The position numbers and the translations under genes were made by a program. The notes beneath the pieces are model-generated. The model saw nothing but the letters and a program-made list of their open reading frames with translations. It did not search any database and was not told the DNA's origin. 64,000 bases of DNA, from the NCBI RefSeq assembly GCF_002087295.1, contig NZ_MWVI01000094.1, forward strand, positions 55,386 through 119,385, written 5' to 3'. This document shows, piece by piece, positions 29,285 to 39,000 of this stretch. This DNA comes from Vreelandella lionensis (GTDB lineage Bacteria > Pseudomonadota > Gammaproteobacteria > Pseudomonadales > Halomonadaceae). Numbering within the stretch: the stretch's first letter is position 1; each line of letters begins with the position of its first letter.

Positions 29285-29692
29285 CTACGCGGTATGGGTC
29301 GCTATCTCTATCGTTGCCTGGGTCATCAGGCGCTGAATCGGACAGCGGTGGCTAATGTCTTCCAGCTTTGCTCGCTGTTCTGGATCGCTGATGCCATGCA
29401 ATTCTAACGTCACATCCAGCTTATAAACGCCTTTGCGCTCTTCGCGGTCTTCACGCTGAACCTTGACGGTGATGCCTTCCAGTGGCCACTGTTTGCGCTT
29501 GGCGTACATTTGGACCGTAATGGCCTTACAGGTTCCCAACGCGATATCGAAATAGTCGTGGGGGTCCGGGGCACTATCATCGCCCCCCACCGCAGTGGGT
29601 ACGTCGGCATAGAGATCTTCCATACCACTTACCTCGATACGCTGACGAAAAACGCTATTTCGTTCGCTAATCACCACGATAGGCGGATGCAT
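29285..29692 (-). CDS. OsmC-family peroxiredoxin-like protein
   Basis: This 135-residue OsmC/Ohr-family protein has the two reactive cysteines of the family: one in [17 protein letters not shown] (near residue 53) and one in [11 protein letters not shown] (near 118). These proteins usually reduce organic hydroperoxides. Its ATG overlaps the stop of the HMA-like gene as TAATG, so the two are translationally coupled. It is followed by uvrB after about 25 bases. The substrate is not known. Confidence 0.9.
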   Translation of the reverse strand: MHPPIVVISERNSVFRQRIEVSGMEDLYADVPTAVGGDDSAPDPHDYFDIALGTCKAITVQMYAKRKQWPLEGITVKVQREDREERKGVYKLDVTLELHGISDPEQRAKLEDISHRCPIQRLMTQATIEIATHTA

Positions 29693-29889
29693 TACGATAC
29701 CTTGATGCGAAGATTAAGTTTTTCAACCGCTTTAATTAGCGCTTCTCGCTTAGCACGACCTTCCACTTCCGCCCCATAGCGCCCCACTTCGGCGCTATCG
29801 ACGCCGTCAAGCATCATCAGTGCGGTGGTGATTTTGTTAACTTGTTCGGCGGTAGTGACGCCTTGAAAGCTTAATGATTGAACTGCCAT
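29692..29889 (-). CDS. Small heavy-metal-associated-fold-like protein without the metal-binding cysteines
   Basis: This 65-residue protein has the size and pattern of an HMA domain (beta-alpha-beta-beta-alpha-beta, QSLSFQGVTTAEQVNKITTAL... LMMLDGVDSAEVGRYGAEVEG). The usual GMxCxxC metal site is replaced by GVTTAEQ, so metal binding by the standard mode is not expected. AAGGA is six bases upstream of the ATG. It is coupled to the OsmC gene, suggesting a common function, possibly redox or stress related (inference). It could alternatively be a partner domain for OsmC. Confidence 0.78.
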   Translation of the reverse strand: MAVQSLSFQGVTTAEQVNKITTALMMLDGVDSAEVGRYGAEVEGRAKREALIKAVEKLNLRIKVS

Positions 29890-30078
29890 GCCGCGTCCTT
29901 TGCTGAATAATTGTCAACTCACATACAACGGGACTGTATACAGGAGATTACCTATGCAAACCTGATACAGGATAAAGAGTCTAGCATGCTCCCAAGGCCT
30001 TGCAATCTGCCTATCCTGCCCACACTTTTACAAGCACGCTTTACTGACACATCTCACTGACTACGCCCAGGAGTGACT

Positions 30079-31029
30079 ATGGCCACCGCGAACACGCAGC
30101 CCCCCAGCGCCGTACGTTTGACCCAGTATGCCGCGCTCGATATTCAAGGGGCCGATGCGGAGAAATTCTTACAGGGCCAAACTAGCGCACAGGTGGGGTT
30201 GGCGAATGGCACTTTCGCACCGCTCACCTGCTTCTGCACCCCTAAAGGGCGCATGTTGGCCAATGGGCAGTTATTGAGGCTCGGCAGCGACCATTTCCGC
30301 TTGGTACTAGATGCCTCTCTTGCGGACGGACTGCTCACCCATCTGAAAAAATTTGCCGCTTTCTATAAAGCAGAGCTTTCAGTGGTAGGCAGCGTCACGT
30401 TTGCAGGCGCCAGCGAGCCTGCAGATACGCTTGCCAATCAACTAGACATCACGCTGCCCGACCAACCTTATACCCACACTACCAGTTCAAAGGGAACGGC
30501 GTTGCGGATGCCCGGCAAACCCCGTTGGCTGTTGATGTTTGAAGAGGATGCCAGCGACCTCGTCAACAGTGATGATGCATTACACAACGAGTGGCAGCTT
30601 GCAGATATTCGCAGCGGTCTTGCTTGGCTTACCGCTAAACAGCAGGATCACTTTCTCCCCCAAATGCTGAACTGGGAAGCATTAGGCGGCATTAGCTTTA
30701 AAAAAGGGTGCTATACAGGCCAAGAAGTCGTCGCCCGCGCTCACTTTCGTGGCCAGGTGAAAAAACGCTTAGTTCACGCTAGCGTTAATGCGGCCACCCT
30801 TCCTGAGATTGGCGAGTCGCTGCTTGATGACAACGGTAAGACGTTGGGAGAAGTGGTCAGCAGCGCATTTAGCGGCGAGCAGCAGGTAGAATTGCTAGCG
30901 GTGATGAATACCAAGGTCATGGAAGAGAATTTAGCAGTTTATTGTCAGCAGCAGCCTATCGCGCTGTATGAGATGCCCTACCCCATTGAGCGCTTGGACC
31001 CAGAGCAGATCGCGGATCAGCTTGCTTGA
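30079..31029 (+). CDS. ygfZ: YgfZ/GcvT-like folate-binding protein
   Basis: YgfZ is a folate-dependent protein needed for activity of some iron-sulphur enzymes. The ATG at 30079 has AGGAG five bases upstream; an upstream GTG at 30073 is less likely. The family signature KGCYTGQEVVARAHFRGQVKKRL (near residues 210-232) is present, with the conserved Cys. The N-terminal region LDIQGADAEKFLQGQTSAQV is also typical. The 316-residue length fits. It stands divergent from the HMA-like/OsmC/uvrB group with about 190 bases between. Confidence 0.92.
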   Translation: MATANTQPPSAVRLTQYAALDIQGADAEKFLQGQTSAQVGLANGTFAPLTCFCTPKGRMLANGQLLRLGSDHFRLVLDASLADGLLTHLKKFAAFYKAELSVVGSVTFAGASEPADTLANQLDITLPDQPYTHTTSSKGTALRMPGKPRWLLMFEEDASDLVNSDDALHNEWQLADIRSGLAWLTAKQQDHFLPQMLNWEALGGISFKKGCYTGQEVVARAHFRGQVKKRLVHASVNAATLPEIGESLLDDNGKTLGEVVSSAFSGEQQVELLAVMNTKVMEENLAVYCQQQPIALYEMPYPIERLDPEQIADQLA

Positions 31030-31031
31030 GG

Positions 31032-31829
31032 TCAGGAATTGGTCTCATCGCCTGTTAACTTAAATACTCGTGCGGCGTTGTCACTGCTCAGCGCTGCCAC
31101 GGTATCAAAAGATTGCCGACGCAGCCTCGCCACCTCCTGAGCCACCAGCATTACCCGAGAAGGCTCATTCCGCTGGCGGTGATAACCGCTTAACGGCATA
31201 TCGGGGCTGTCGGTTTCCAGCACAAACCCATCATCGGGTAGTTTTGCCACCACACGGCGTAACTTTTGAGCGCGCTCATAGGTCACCGCGCCGCCCAGCC
31301 CCAGCACATAACCAAGGTCCAAAAACTTGACGGCCTGCTCGTAAGAACCGGAAAAGGCGTGAACGAGCCCGGCGCCTGGCAGCGCTTGCTGACGAAGCCG
31401 CTTGCTGACCGTATCATTTGCCTTAACGCAGTGCACCACCACAGGCAGCTTGCAGCGTTTAGCGATGTTTAACTGCTCATCAAAGTAGTGCCATTGCTTA
31501 TTCAGGCTATCCGTAAAGCGACCATCAATACCGCATTCGCCAATGGCGACTGGCCGGGCTGGGTAAGCGCCAGCAAGCTGCTGAAGTATGAGGGTTTCGA
31601 GCGCTTTCAAATCATTTGGCTGGTGCTGCTCAATGAAGTACGGGTGAAGCCCTAAGCAGATGCTGACATCGTCACGCTCACCCAGCGCTAGTACGTTTTG
31701 CCAACGCGCACGCACCGTGGCAGGTACAATAAAACGGCAAACGCCCACTGCCTGGGCGGCGTCGATCACGGCATCACGATCCGTATCGAACTCCGCAACA
31801 TCCAAATGGCAGTGGGCGTCTATCAGCAT
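31032..31829 (-). CDS. TatD-family metal-dependent hydrolase/DNase
   Basis: This 265-residue TatD-family amidohydrolase-fold protein has the start MLIDAHCHLDVAEFD with the DAHCHLD metal motif. The conserved Glu in AIGECGIDG, His in VVHCVKAND and LVHAFSGSYEQA, and Asp in FVLETDSPDMPL are the metal and catalytic ligands. Family members are DNases or aminoacyl hydrolases. It converges with ygfZ, sharing almost no gap, and follows prfC on the same strand by 20 bases. Confidence 0.92.
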   Translation of the reverse strand: MLIDAHCHLDVAEFDTDRDAVIDAAQAVGVCRFIVPATVRARWQNVLALGERDDVSICLGLHPYFIEQHQPNDLKALETLILQQLAGAYPARPVAIGECGIDGRFTDSLNKQWHYFDEQLNIAKRCKLPVVVHCVKANDTVSKRLRQQALPGAGLVHAFSGSYEQAVKFLDLGYVLGLGGAVTYERAQKLRRVVAKLPDDGFVLETDSPDMPLSGYHRQRNEPSRVMLVAQEVARLRRQSFDTVAALSSDNAARVFKLTGDETNS

Positions 31830-31848
31830 ATTGCTCTCTTTAAGACGT

Positions 31849-33438
31849 TTAATGCTCGCGGGTAGGCTGGAAGCGAATATCCGGCCAGCGCTCCTGGGTC
31901 ATTTGCAGGTTAACCCGGGTAGGCGCGATATAGGTCAGGTAACCGCCGCCATCAATGGCGAGGTTAGTACTGGCCTTGCGCTTAAACTCTTCAAGCATTT
32001 TGGCATCGTTGCAATACACCCAGCGGGCGGTTTGCACGTTAACGCCTTCATAAATGCAGTCGACCTTATACTCTTCCTTCAAGCGGTGAGCGACAACATC
32101 AAACTGCAGCGTACCAACCGCCCCTAGGATCAGGTCGTTGTTATCCATCGGCATAAAGACCTGAGTGGCGCCCTCTTCCGACAGCTGCTGCAGGCCTTTC
32201 TGTAGCGCTTTCATCTTGAGCGGATCTTTCAGGCGCACGCGCTTGAAAAGTTCAGGCGCAAAGTGAGGAATGCCGGTAAAGCGCATATCTTCACCCACGG
32301 TGAACGTATCACCAATTTGAATAGTGCCGTGGTTATGCAGGCCAATAATATCGCCCGGCCATGCTTCTTCCACTTGAGAGCGGTCTGAGGCCATAAAGGT
32401 CAGGGCGTCAGCGATTTTGACGTCTTTACCAATGCGCACATGGCGCATTTTCATGTTCTTTTCGTACTTGCCGGAACACACCCGTAGGAAGGCGATACGG
32501 TCCCGGTGATTCGGGTCCATATTGGCCTGAATTTTAAATACGAAACCGGTGAAGCGATTATCATGGGCGGTCACTTCGCGCGTATCAGTTTCGCGGGGCT
32601 GCGGAGCCGGCGCGTGCTCGACAAAGCCGTCTAGCATCTCACGCACACCGAAGTTACCCATAGCGGTACCAAAATAGACCGGCGTTAGCTCACCACGACG
32701 GTAGGCTTCCAAGTCAAACTCATGGGAAGCACCTCGCACTAAGTCTACTTCCATACGCAGCTCTTCCGCCTGCTCTTCACCTAGCACGGCGTCAACTTCT
32801 GGGTTATCTAGCCCCTCAATACGCTTGTCATCAGGAATGCGACTGCCCTGACCTTGGGTATAGAGATGAATAACATCATTATAGAGGTGGTAAACCCCTT
32901 TAAAGTGACGCCCCATGCCTATGGGCCATGTCATGGGCGCACATTGGATGTTCAATACTGTTTCTACTTCGTCCATCACTTCAATAGGATCGCGGATATC
33001 GCGGTCCATTTTGTTGATAAACGTGAGGATAGGCGTGGTGCGCAGACGACACACTTCCATCAGTTTGATGGTGCGATCCTCGACGCCTTTCGCGCCGTCG
33101 ATGACCATCAGCGCGGAATCAACCGCCGTCAGCGTGCGGTAGGTGTCTTCAGAGAAGTCTTCGTGCCCCGGCGTATCCAGTAGGTTGACGATACGCCCAC
33201 CATAGGGGAACTGCATCACCGACGTGGTCACCGAGATGCCGCGCTCTTGCTCCATCTTCATCCAGTCAGACGTAGCATGACGATCATTGCGTTTACTTTT
33301 CACAGAACCCGCTAGCTGAATCGCATTCCCGAACAGCAGCATCTTTTCTGTAATAGTGGTTTTACCGGCATCAGGGTGCGAAATAATCGCAAAGGTACGG
33401 CGTAGCTCAGCTTCGCGCGCTAATTGGGCGTCAGACAT
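31849..33438 (-). CDS. prfC: Peptide chain release factor 3
   Basis: RF3 is a GTPase that recycles RF1/RF2 after peptide release. The start [25 protein letters not shown] at 33438 is preferred over a longer frame beginning at 33612. The 529-residue length is normal. G1 is [13 protein letters not shown]3 is [16 protein letters not shown] and G4 is NKMDRD. The C-terminal domains carry [16 protein letters not shown]. It ends with FQPTREH. It is followed by the tatD-family gene. Confidence 0.96.
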   Translation of the reverse strand: MSDAQLAREAELRRTFAIISHPDAGKTTITEKMLLFGNAIQLAGSVKSKRNDRHATSDWMKMEQERGISVTTSVMQFPYGGRIVNLLDTPGHEDFSEDTYRTLTAVDSALMVIDGAKGVEDRTIKLMEVCRLRTTPILTFINKMDRDIRDPIEVMDEVETVLNIQCAPMTWPIGMGRHFKGVYHLYNDVIHLYTQGQGSRIPDDKRIEGLDNPEVDAVLGEEQAEELRMEVDLVRGASHEFDLEAYRRGELTPVYFGTAMGNFGVREMLDGFVEHAPAPQPRETDTREVTAHDNRFTGFVFKIQANMDPNHRDRIAFLRVCSGKYEKNMKMRHVRIGKDVKIADALTFMASDRSQVEEAWPGDIIGLHNHGTIQIGDTFTVGEDMRFTGIPHFAPELFKRVRLKDPLKMKALQKGLQQLSEEGATQVFMPMDNNDLILGAVGTLQFDVVAHRLKEEYKVDCIYEGVNVQTARWVYCNDAKMLEEFKRKASTNLAIDGGGYLTYIAPTRVNLQMTQERWPDIRFQPTREH

Positions 33439-33574
33439 GGAGTTCTCTAAGATGGTACAACGTGATGACTTAAAACGTAGCGCCAAACCTTCGGCGTTGT
33501 GTGTGCCTATGGTAACGCAACTCGCCTTCAACGGCATACCACCACGTGCAGAGAGCTTTTTCTGTAGATATAAA

Positions 33575-33597
33575 AAACGCCGACAGAGTCGGCGTTT
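33575..33597 (-). terminator. Rho-independent terminator of the YjfB-like gene
   Basis: Stem AAACGCCGAC with its complement and an AGA-type loop, followed on the minus strand by TTTTTT. It lies about 20 bases downstream of the YjfB-like stop and upstream of prfC. Confidence 0.85.
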
Positions 33598-33617
33598 GAG
33601 TGCTTTTACCACAAGAA

Positions 33618-33827
33618 TTAGGCGTAAGTGTTTACCTGAGTACCCACACTGCCTTCTTGCGCCAAATTTTGCTGAGCACCAGCATCTGAAGAAGCCAGCA
33701 CCTCGGTGATTTGCTCAGCCTGCATATCAAGAGCTTGTCGGAACATTTGCATTTGCGCCTGTTCAGCGGTTTGCGCTTGATTCATATATAGCGCTGTACT
33801 AACTGCATTGCTCGCAGCTACATCCAT
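33618..33827 (-). CDS. YjfB-like small protein
   Basis: This 69-residue protein starts at 33827 ([19 protein letters not shown]) with GAGGTG seven bases upstream; a longer frame from 33890 lacks a good site. It is rich in Gln, Ala and Met ([20 protein letters not shown]) and ends QVNTYA. The N-terminus and size resemble the YjfB family, labelled putative motility proteins and sometimes associated with flagellar genes. No flagellar genes lie nearby in this window. It stands as a single-gene unit with its own terminator. Function unknown. Confidence 0.72.
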   Translation of the reverse strand: MDVAASNAVSTALYMNQAQTAEQAQMQMFRQALDMQAEQITEVLASSDAGAQQNLAQEGSVGTQVNTYA

Positions 33828-33929
33828 ACTGCACCTCAATCTATTGAGTGACTTATTCAGCGTAGCAAACCCAACCTGACTAAGCCACATTTGTCACTTT
33901 CCATTATGTAACAGGGTGAGGCGCTCCGT

Positions 33930-35171
33930 TTAAAATCGATCTGCTCGAAAGGGAGTCATGTCGATTGCTGTTGGCTTTTCTTCCATCATATCAACCAACA
34001 GCTGGCCAGTAGCGGGACCTAGGGTAAAGCCCTGATGGCCATGCCCGAAGGCTAACCATAGACCCGCATGGCGCGGCGCTGGGCCAATGACGGGCTTCAT
34101 ATCTGGCAAGCAAGGCCGTGCGCCTTTCCACGCCGCGCTATCTTTTCGCTCACCTAGCGGGAAAATTGTCCGCGCCACTTTTTCGGCAGCGCCCAGCTGC
34201 TCTTCATCCGCGGGAGATTCAAGGCGGTCTAGCTCTGCCCCCGTCGTCAGCCGCACACCTGCATTCATCGGTGCCAGCAAATAACCGATCTCGGCGTCCA
34301 TCAACCAGTAGTTTAATTTGGCCATTGGCTGTGTCGCGTAGTGCATGTGGTAGCCACGTTTCACAAACGTGGGGAAGTGGTAACCCAGCGGCTTCATCCA
34401 TTGGCCAGCCCAGGGGCCAAGGGCCATGACAACTTGATCAGCCTCAAACGACTCCGCACTGGTCGTCACTTTCCAGTGATCATTTTGCTGAGTGACACCA
34501 GTGATGTCCGCTTGTACCAGTTGTCCGCCCATCGCTTCAAAAGACGCCGCATAGGCAGCCACCAAGCCACCCGGGTCAGCGACTGTCCAGGGGTCTAGCC
34601 AGTGAATAGCACCGATGATTTTATTGCCTAGCTGCGGCTCCTTCTCACTCAGCGCTTCGCGATCAAGAACGGTGAACTGTACGCCGTAAAGCTCGCGGGC
34701 TTCTTCAGCCTCTTTAACTCGCTTAGCGAGCTTTTCCGGCGTGCGATAGATTTCAAGCCACCCTTCCTTACGCACTAGATGCTCAGCACCAGCGGCCTCA
34801 ATCATCGGCGCGTGGGCGTCCAAACAGAGCTGAATTAACGAGGCGTACTCAGGCACGATTTTTTTGTAGAGCCGTGACGAAGAGTGGTGCCAGTAACTCA
34901 GCAGTGGCGAGGCCGCATTGACCATACCGGCAGGCCGGTAACGGATATCGACCCGACGGTTTGGAAGCACACTCAATATCGTTTTCATATCACGGGGAAA
35001 CGGATAAGGCCTAACTGCTTCACGCTGGATAATGCCCGCGTTTCCAAACGAGGTTTCGCGTCCAGGCTGGCGGCGATCCACCAGCGTTACTTGATAGCCA
35101 CGCTTTTGCAGCTGCCAAGCAATACTGACACCCACCATGCCTGCTCCTAAAACCACCGTTTGACGCGCCAT
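33930..35171 (-). CDS. FAD-dependent oxidoreductase, D-amino-acid dehydrogenase-like
   Basis: This 413-residue DAO-superfamily flavoenzyme has the N-terminal FAD motif VVLGAGMVGVSIAWQLQKRG with the following acidic residue (VDRRQPGRETSFGNAG). The C-terminal part contains PVIGPAPRHAGLWLAFGHGHQGFTLGPATGQLL, typical of the DadA/glycine oxidase group. The start at 35171 (MARQTVV) has AGGAG nine bases upstream; an upstream ATG at 35210 overlaps that site and is rejected. It may oxidise D-amino acids or sarcosine-like amines with electrons passing to the membrane chain. The exact substrate is not readable. It is divergent from the Amt fusion gene. Confidence 0.86.
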   Translation of the reverse strand: MARQTVVLGAGMVGVSIAWQLQKRGYQVTLVDRRQPGRETSFGNAGIIQREAVRPYPFPRDMKTILSVLPNRRVDIRYRPAGMVNAASPLLSYWHHSSSRLYKKIVPEYASLIQLCLDAHAPMIEAAGAEHLVRKEGWLEIYRTPEKLAKRVKEAEEARELYGVQFTVLDREALSEKEPQLGNKIIGAIHWLDPWTVADPGGLVAAYAASFEAMGGQLVQADITGVTQQNDHWKVTTSAESFEADQVVMALGPWAGQWMKPLGYHFPTFVKRGYHMHYATQPMAKLNYWLMDAEIGYLLAPMNAGVRLTTGAELDRLESPADEEQLGAAEKVARTIFPLGERKDSAAWKGARPCLPDMKPVIGPAPRHAGLWLAFGHGHQGFTLGPATGQLLVDMMEEKPTAIDMTPFRADRF

Positions 35172-35349
35172 TATGATGCACTCCTCTCGCTCTATTGTTT
35201 GCCCAGCCATATGCTGTTAATCACACAAGTAACATATTGAAAAATATCACCAATCAAACAGCTTTTGCACAGTTATAAACACTATTTTTAGACATTTTTT
35301 TAGTCTTTTATGACGCAAAAAGCTTAATTAAGGATGACTTTGCTAAGCA

Positions 35350-35364
35350 CGGCATAACATTTGC
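35350..35364 (+). promoter_or_regulatory. Candidate sigma-54 promoter upstream of the Amt fusion gene
   Basis: CGGCATAACATTTGC matches the sigma-54 consensus TGGCAC/T-N5-TTGC with GG and GC spaced 12 bases apart, the defining distance. It lies about 145 bases upstream of the ATG at 35508. Ammonium transporter genes are commonly controlled by RpoN and NtrC (established knowledge). The A+T-rich stretch 35172-35349 is the only likely place for activator sites and for the promoter of the divergent oxidoreductase; I found no full NtrC palindrome there. The interval 35172-35507 holds no gene I can support. Confidence 0.5.
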
Positions 35365-35507
35365 TTAATCTCAGTTAACACTGCGTTTAACACCCCAGAA
35401 ACCTTCCGCGACAGAAGCCACAGCGCGGCATTAATAGAAGACATCTTTCCTAACAATGCACCATGTCAGTGTTCACCTTGCACCAGATCAGCACAAGGAT
35501 CACGCCA

Positions 35508-38500
35508 ATGACCGACAGCTTTGATACAACACTCATCGATATGCTTTGGGTACTGTGGGCAGCTGCGCTGGTTTTCGTCATGCAGGCTGGTTTTCTTTGC
35601 CTGGAAGCGGGCACCACACGAACAAAAAATGCCATTAACGTCGCTATGAAAAACCTAGCGGATTTTGCCATTGCCGTCAGTGTCTTTTGGCTTGTCGGTT
35701 TTGGGGTGATGTTTGGAACTTCCCAATCAGGCTGGATGGGTAGCTCACTGTTTGGATGGGAACTGGAGTCGACCGACACCTGGCTTGTCACTGTATTTAT
35801 TTTTCAAGCCATGTTTTGCGCAACGGCAGCTACCATCGTGGCTGGCGCAGTCGCCGAGCGGATGCCGTTCCTTGGCTATTTATGGACGGCCTTCTGGATT
35901 GCACTACTGATTTACCCGGTATTTGGCCACTGGGCATGGGGCGGCCTGCTGGGCGGAACGCCAGGCTGGCTAGCGGCGCTGGGGTTTATTGATTTTGCCG
36001 GGGCCACCGCGGTGCATAGCGTAGGCGGCTGGGTCGCGTTAGCCGCTGTGATGGTGATAGGCCCTCGTGAGGGGCGCTTTCAAGTAGACAAGCCCCCTAC
36101 TGCGTTTCCTGCTGGAAATTTACCGCTTGCCATGCTGGGTGCCCTTTTTATGGTACTGGGCTGGTTCGGCTTTAATGGTGGTAGCACGCTGGCATTGAAT
36201 AGCTCGGTGCCTGGCATTATCGCGAATACCATGTTGGGCGCCGTAGGCGGCATCTTATCCGCCATGCTGGTTGGTTGGCGGGTGCGCCGCTATGCGGATG
36301 TGATGTACGCCATTAACGGCGCAATTGCAGGTTTGGTCGCCGTCACCGCTGGCGCTCATGCGCTTTCCTTACCAGCCGCCTTTTTAATGGGAGGCGTTAG
36401 CGGCGTACTCATGGTGCTGGCAAGCGAATGGCTATTAAAACGGCGCATTGATGATGCAGTGGGAGCCATCCCCGCACACTTGGTGACCGGCCTATGGGGC
36501 ACCCTGGCCCTACCCTGGCTGGCAGATCTAAATAAATTAGGTACCTCGCTTAGCCGTTTTGATCAATTCACGGTGCAACTACTGGGCGTGGTGGTGTGCG
36601 GCCTATGGAGTTTTGGGACTGCTTGGCTGCTATTTCGTATCACGAGGCGTTTTTTACCCCTTCGCGTCTCCAAAGATGCGGAAAAAATGGGGCTTAACCT
36701 AGCAGAACACGGGGCTCAAAATGAGCTTCATCAGCTTCTGGAGCATATGCGCCAGCACGAAAAACAGGGGGATATGCGCCAACGCATTGATGCCGACCCA
36801 TTTACCGAGGTCGGGGAAATTGCAGCAAGCTACAACCGCGTATCTGCGGCGCTTGAACGCGCGGTAGGTCACACCCGGGTGATGTTACGCAATCTTCGCG
36901 ACGGAGTGATTACCTGGCAAGCCGACGGAACGCTGACCGGCCTAAACCCAGGAGCGGAAGCCCTCTTTGGTGTTAATGCGGAGCAGTTGATTGGCCAGCC
37001 TGTCAGTACGCTACTGCCTAATAAACCGCTTGCGCCTGGGGCGCTGCATGAAATCAAACTGCGTACGGATGATCAGCAGGTACGCTACCTAGAAATTCAG
37101 GTAAGCGAAGGAGCCGCTGGTTCAGTCTCAGAGTGTTCGGGAATGGTGCGCGATATTACCGAGCGCAAACAGCTTCAAGAGCAACTGAACCGTGAGCGCG
37201 ACCTCGCCCGTACCACGCTGGCTTCCATTGGCGACGGCGTTATTACCTGCGACGCCAGCGGCAACATCACGTTTATGAACGCGGAAGCCGAACGATTAAC
37301 CGGTTGGCCGCTTCAAGAAGTCACCAATAAGCCTATCCAGACGGTTTATCAACTACGTGACGAGCTAAGCGATGAACCGATCAACAACCCTGCCCGCCAA
37401 GTGCTCACCCAGCACCGAGCGGTTCATTACAGCGAGCACTGCCAGCTTGTTCATCGCACCAGCAAACGCTATCCCATTCAGCATAGCGCCGCCCCTATCC
37501 GTTCCCGCGGTGGCATCACGCTGGGGGCCGTTGTGGTGTTTCAAGACGTGAGTCTGACGCGCAAGCTATCAGAGCAGCTTAACTACCAAGCCACCCATGA
37601 CAACCTTACCGGACTCCTGAACAGGCGCGCGTTCGAGACGCTGCTCACTAAATTGCTTGCCCAAACGAAGCATCATCATGTGCTCTGCTATCTAGACTTA
37701 GATCAGTTCAAAATCGTTAACGATACCTGTGGTCATTTAGCAGGAGACGAACTGCTTCGCCAAGTTTCCATGAAGCTCAAAGCCCATGTGCGCAATAGCG
37801 ATACGGTTGCCCGCCTGCGGGGCGATGAGTTTGCCCTGGTGCTACCTGACTGCCCACTAGAAAAGGCCAAGATTATTTGTGAAGCCGTACGCCGAGACAT
37901 TGATCACTTTCGCTTTGCTTGGCAGGGGCACACGTTTGGTATTGGCGTCAGTATTGGCTTGGTAGCGATCGACAAGGAACATCCCAGACGCTTATCTGAT
38001 ACACTACACGCAGCCGATGCAGCTTGCTACACCGCCAAAGAGGCTGGTCGCAACCGAATTCACTGCTATCAACCTAACGACCACCTGCTGCTAGAACGTC
38101 ACGGCGAACTGCAGTGGGTTCAGCGGCTACAAAATGCCCTAGATAACGACGCCTTTCGACTTTACGCGCAACCGATTAGCGCCGTATGCGGCAACGGGCC
38201 GGGCTATCGGGAAATTTTACTGCGTTTGGAGGAGAACGGCATACTCATTACACCCGGCAGTTTTCTACCCGCCGCCGAACGCTATCACTTTATGGTCAGA
38301 ATTGATCGCTGGGTGGTTCGCAACACGTTGGCGTGGTTGGGTGACCGTTATCGCTGCGCGGAGAACCATACCATAGGCCACTGGGGTATTAATTTATCTG
38401 GGGATTCGCTATCAGACAGCGATTTTTGTCAGGAGTTGGTACAGCAGGTACGTCGCGCCGGGTTACCTGAAGGCACCTTATGTTTTGAAATTACTGAAAG

Positions 38501-38882
38501 TGCGGCTATTGCGCAGCTTTCAAAGGTGAGCGAACTGATTCAAGCGCTGAAAGCACTCGGCTGCCGATTCGCGCTGGACGACTTTGGCACCGGACTCTCC
38601 TCTTTCAGCTACTTAAAACAGCTATCAGTCGACTATTTGAAGATTGATGGCAATTTTATCCGCAATATCCACCACGATCCGATTGATAGCGCCATGGTAG
38701 AGGCGATTCACGCCGTTGGCAAAGCGCTCAATATCGATACAGTTGCCGAATACGTAGAGAATCAAGCAACGCTGGACAAGCTGCGTTCATTAGGAATTGA
38801 CTATGCACAGGGGTATTTGCTGGGCAAACCGGAGCCTATTACCGCTACAGCAGGTAACCAGATTAAAGTGATGCCGCGATAG
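35508..38882 (+). CDS. amt: Ammonium transporter domain fused to PAS, GGDEF and EAL domains
   Basis: This 1124-residue membrane protein begins with a full Amt channel (residues about 1-390). Its ammonium-pore residues are present: the twin histidines are in DFAGATAVHSVGG and GAIPAHLVTGLWG, and the Phe gate is near IFQAMFCATAATIV. A HAMP-like linker (about 385-450) is followed by two PAS domains (about 455-560 and 570-690). The GGDEF domain (about 695-850) has RGDEF in place of GGDEF and an RNSD inhibitory site five residues before it. The EAL domain (about 873-1110) contains EILLRLEENG, FEITESAA and LDDFGTGLSSF. The predicted role is to link ammonium transport or sensing to cyclic-di-GMP. The start at 35508 has AAGGA eight bases upstream. 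No glnK is adjacent. Confidence 0.9.
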   Translation: MTDSFDTTLIDMLWVLWAAALVFVMQAGFLCLEAGTTRTKNAINVAMKNLADFAIAVSVFWLVGFGVMFGTSQSGWMGSSLFGWELESTDTWLVTVFIFQAMFCATAATIVAGAVAERMPFLGYLWTAFWIALLIYPVFGHWAWGGLLGGTPGWLAALGFIDFAGATAVHSVGGWVALAAVMVIGPREGRFQVDKPPTAFPAGNLPLAMLGALFMVLGWFGFNGGSTLALNSSVPGIIANTMLGAVGGILSAMLVGWRVRRYADVMYAINGAIAGLVAVTAGAHALSLPAAFLMGGVSGVLMVLASEWLLKRRIDDAVGAIPAHLVTGLWGTLALPWLADLNKLGTSLSRFDQFTVQLLGVVVCGLWSFGTAWLLFRITRRFLPLRVSKDAEKMGLNLAEHGAQNELHQLLEHMRQHEKQGDMRQRIDADPFTEVGEIAASYNRVSAALERAVGHTRVMLRNLRDGVITWQADGTLTGLNPGAEALFGVNAEQLIGQPVSTLLPNKPLAPGALHEIKLRTDDQQVRYLEIQVSEGAAGSVSECSGMVRDITERKQLQEQLNRERDLARTTLASIGDGVITCDASGNITFMNAEAERLTGWPLQEVTNKPIQTVYQLRDELSDEPINNPARQVLTQHRAVHYSEHCQLVHRTSKRYPIQHSAAPIRSRGGITLGAVVVFQDVSLTRKLSEQLNYQATHDNLTGLLNRRAFETLLTKLLAQTKHHHVLCYLDLDQFKIVNDTCGHLAGDELLRQVSMKLKAHVRNSDTVARLRGDEFALVLPDCPLEKAKIICEAVRRDIDHFRFAWQGHTFGIGVSIGLVAIDKEHPRRLSDTLHAADAACYTAKEAGRNRIHCYQPNDHLLLERHGELQWVQRLQNALDNDAFRLYAQPISAVCGNGPGYREILLRLEENGILITPGSFLPAAERYHFMVRIDRWVVRNTLAWLGDRYRCAENHTIGHWGINLSGDSLSDSDFCQELVQQVRRAGLPEGTLCFEITESAAIAQLSKVSELIQALKALGCRFALDDFGTGLSSFSYLKQLSVDYLKIDGNFIRNIHHDPIDSAMVEAIHAVGKALNIDTVAEYVENQATLDKLRSLGIDYAQGYLLGKPEPITATAGNQIKVMPR

Positions 38883-39000
38883 AGGGGTATAAAACAGACA
38901 AGGGCTAAAAAAGCCAAAAAGAAATGCTTATTTAACCAGCAGAAACGCTGGAGAGCTTTGTAAAAGAAGAGGAGATATAAGAGAGTAAATTACAGGTCAA

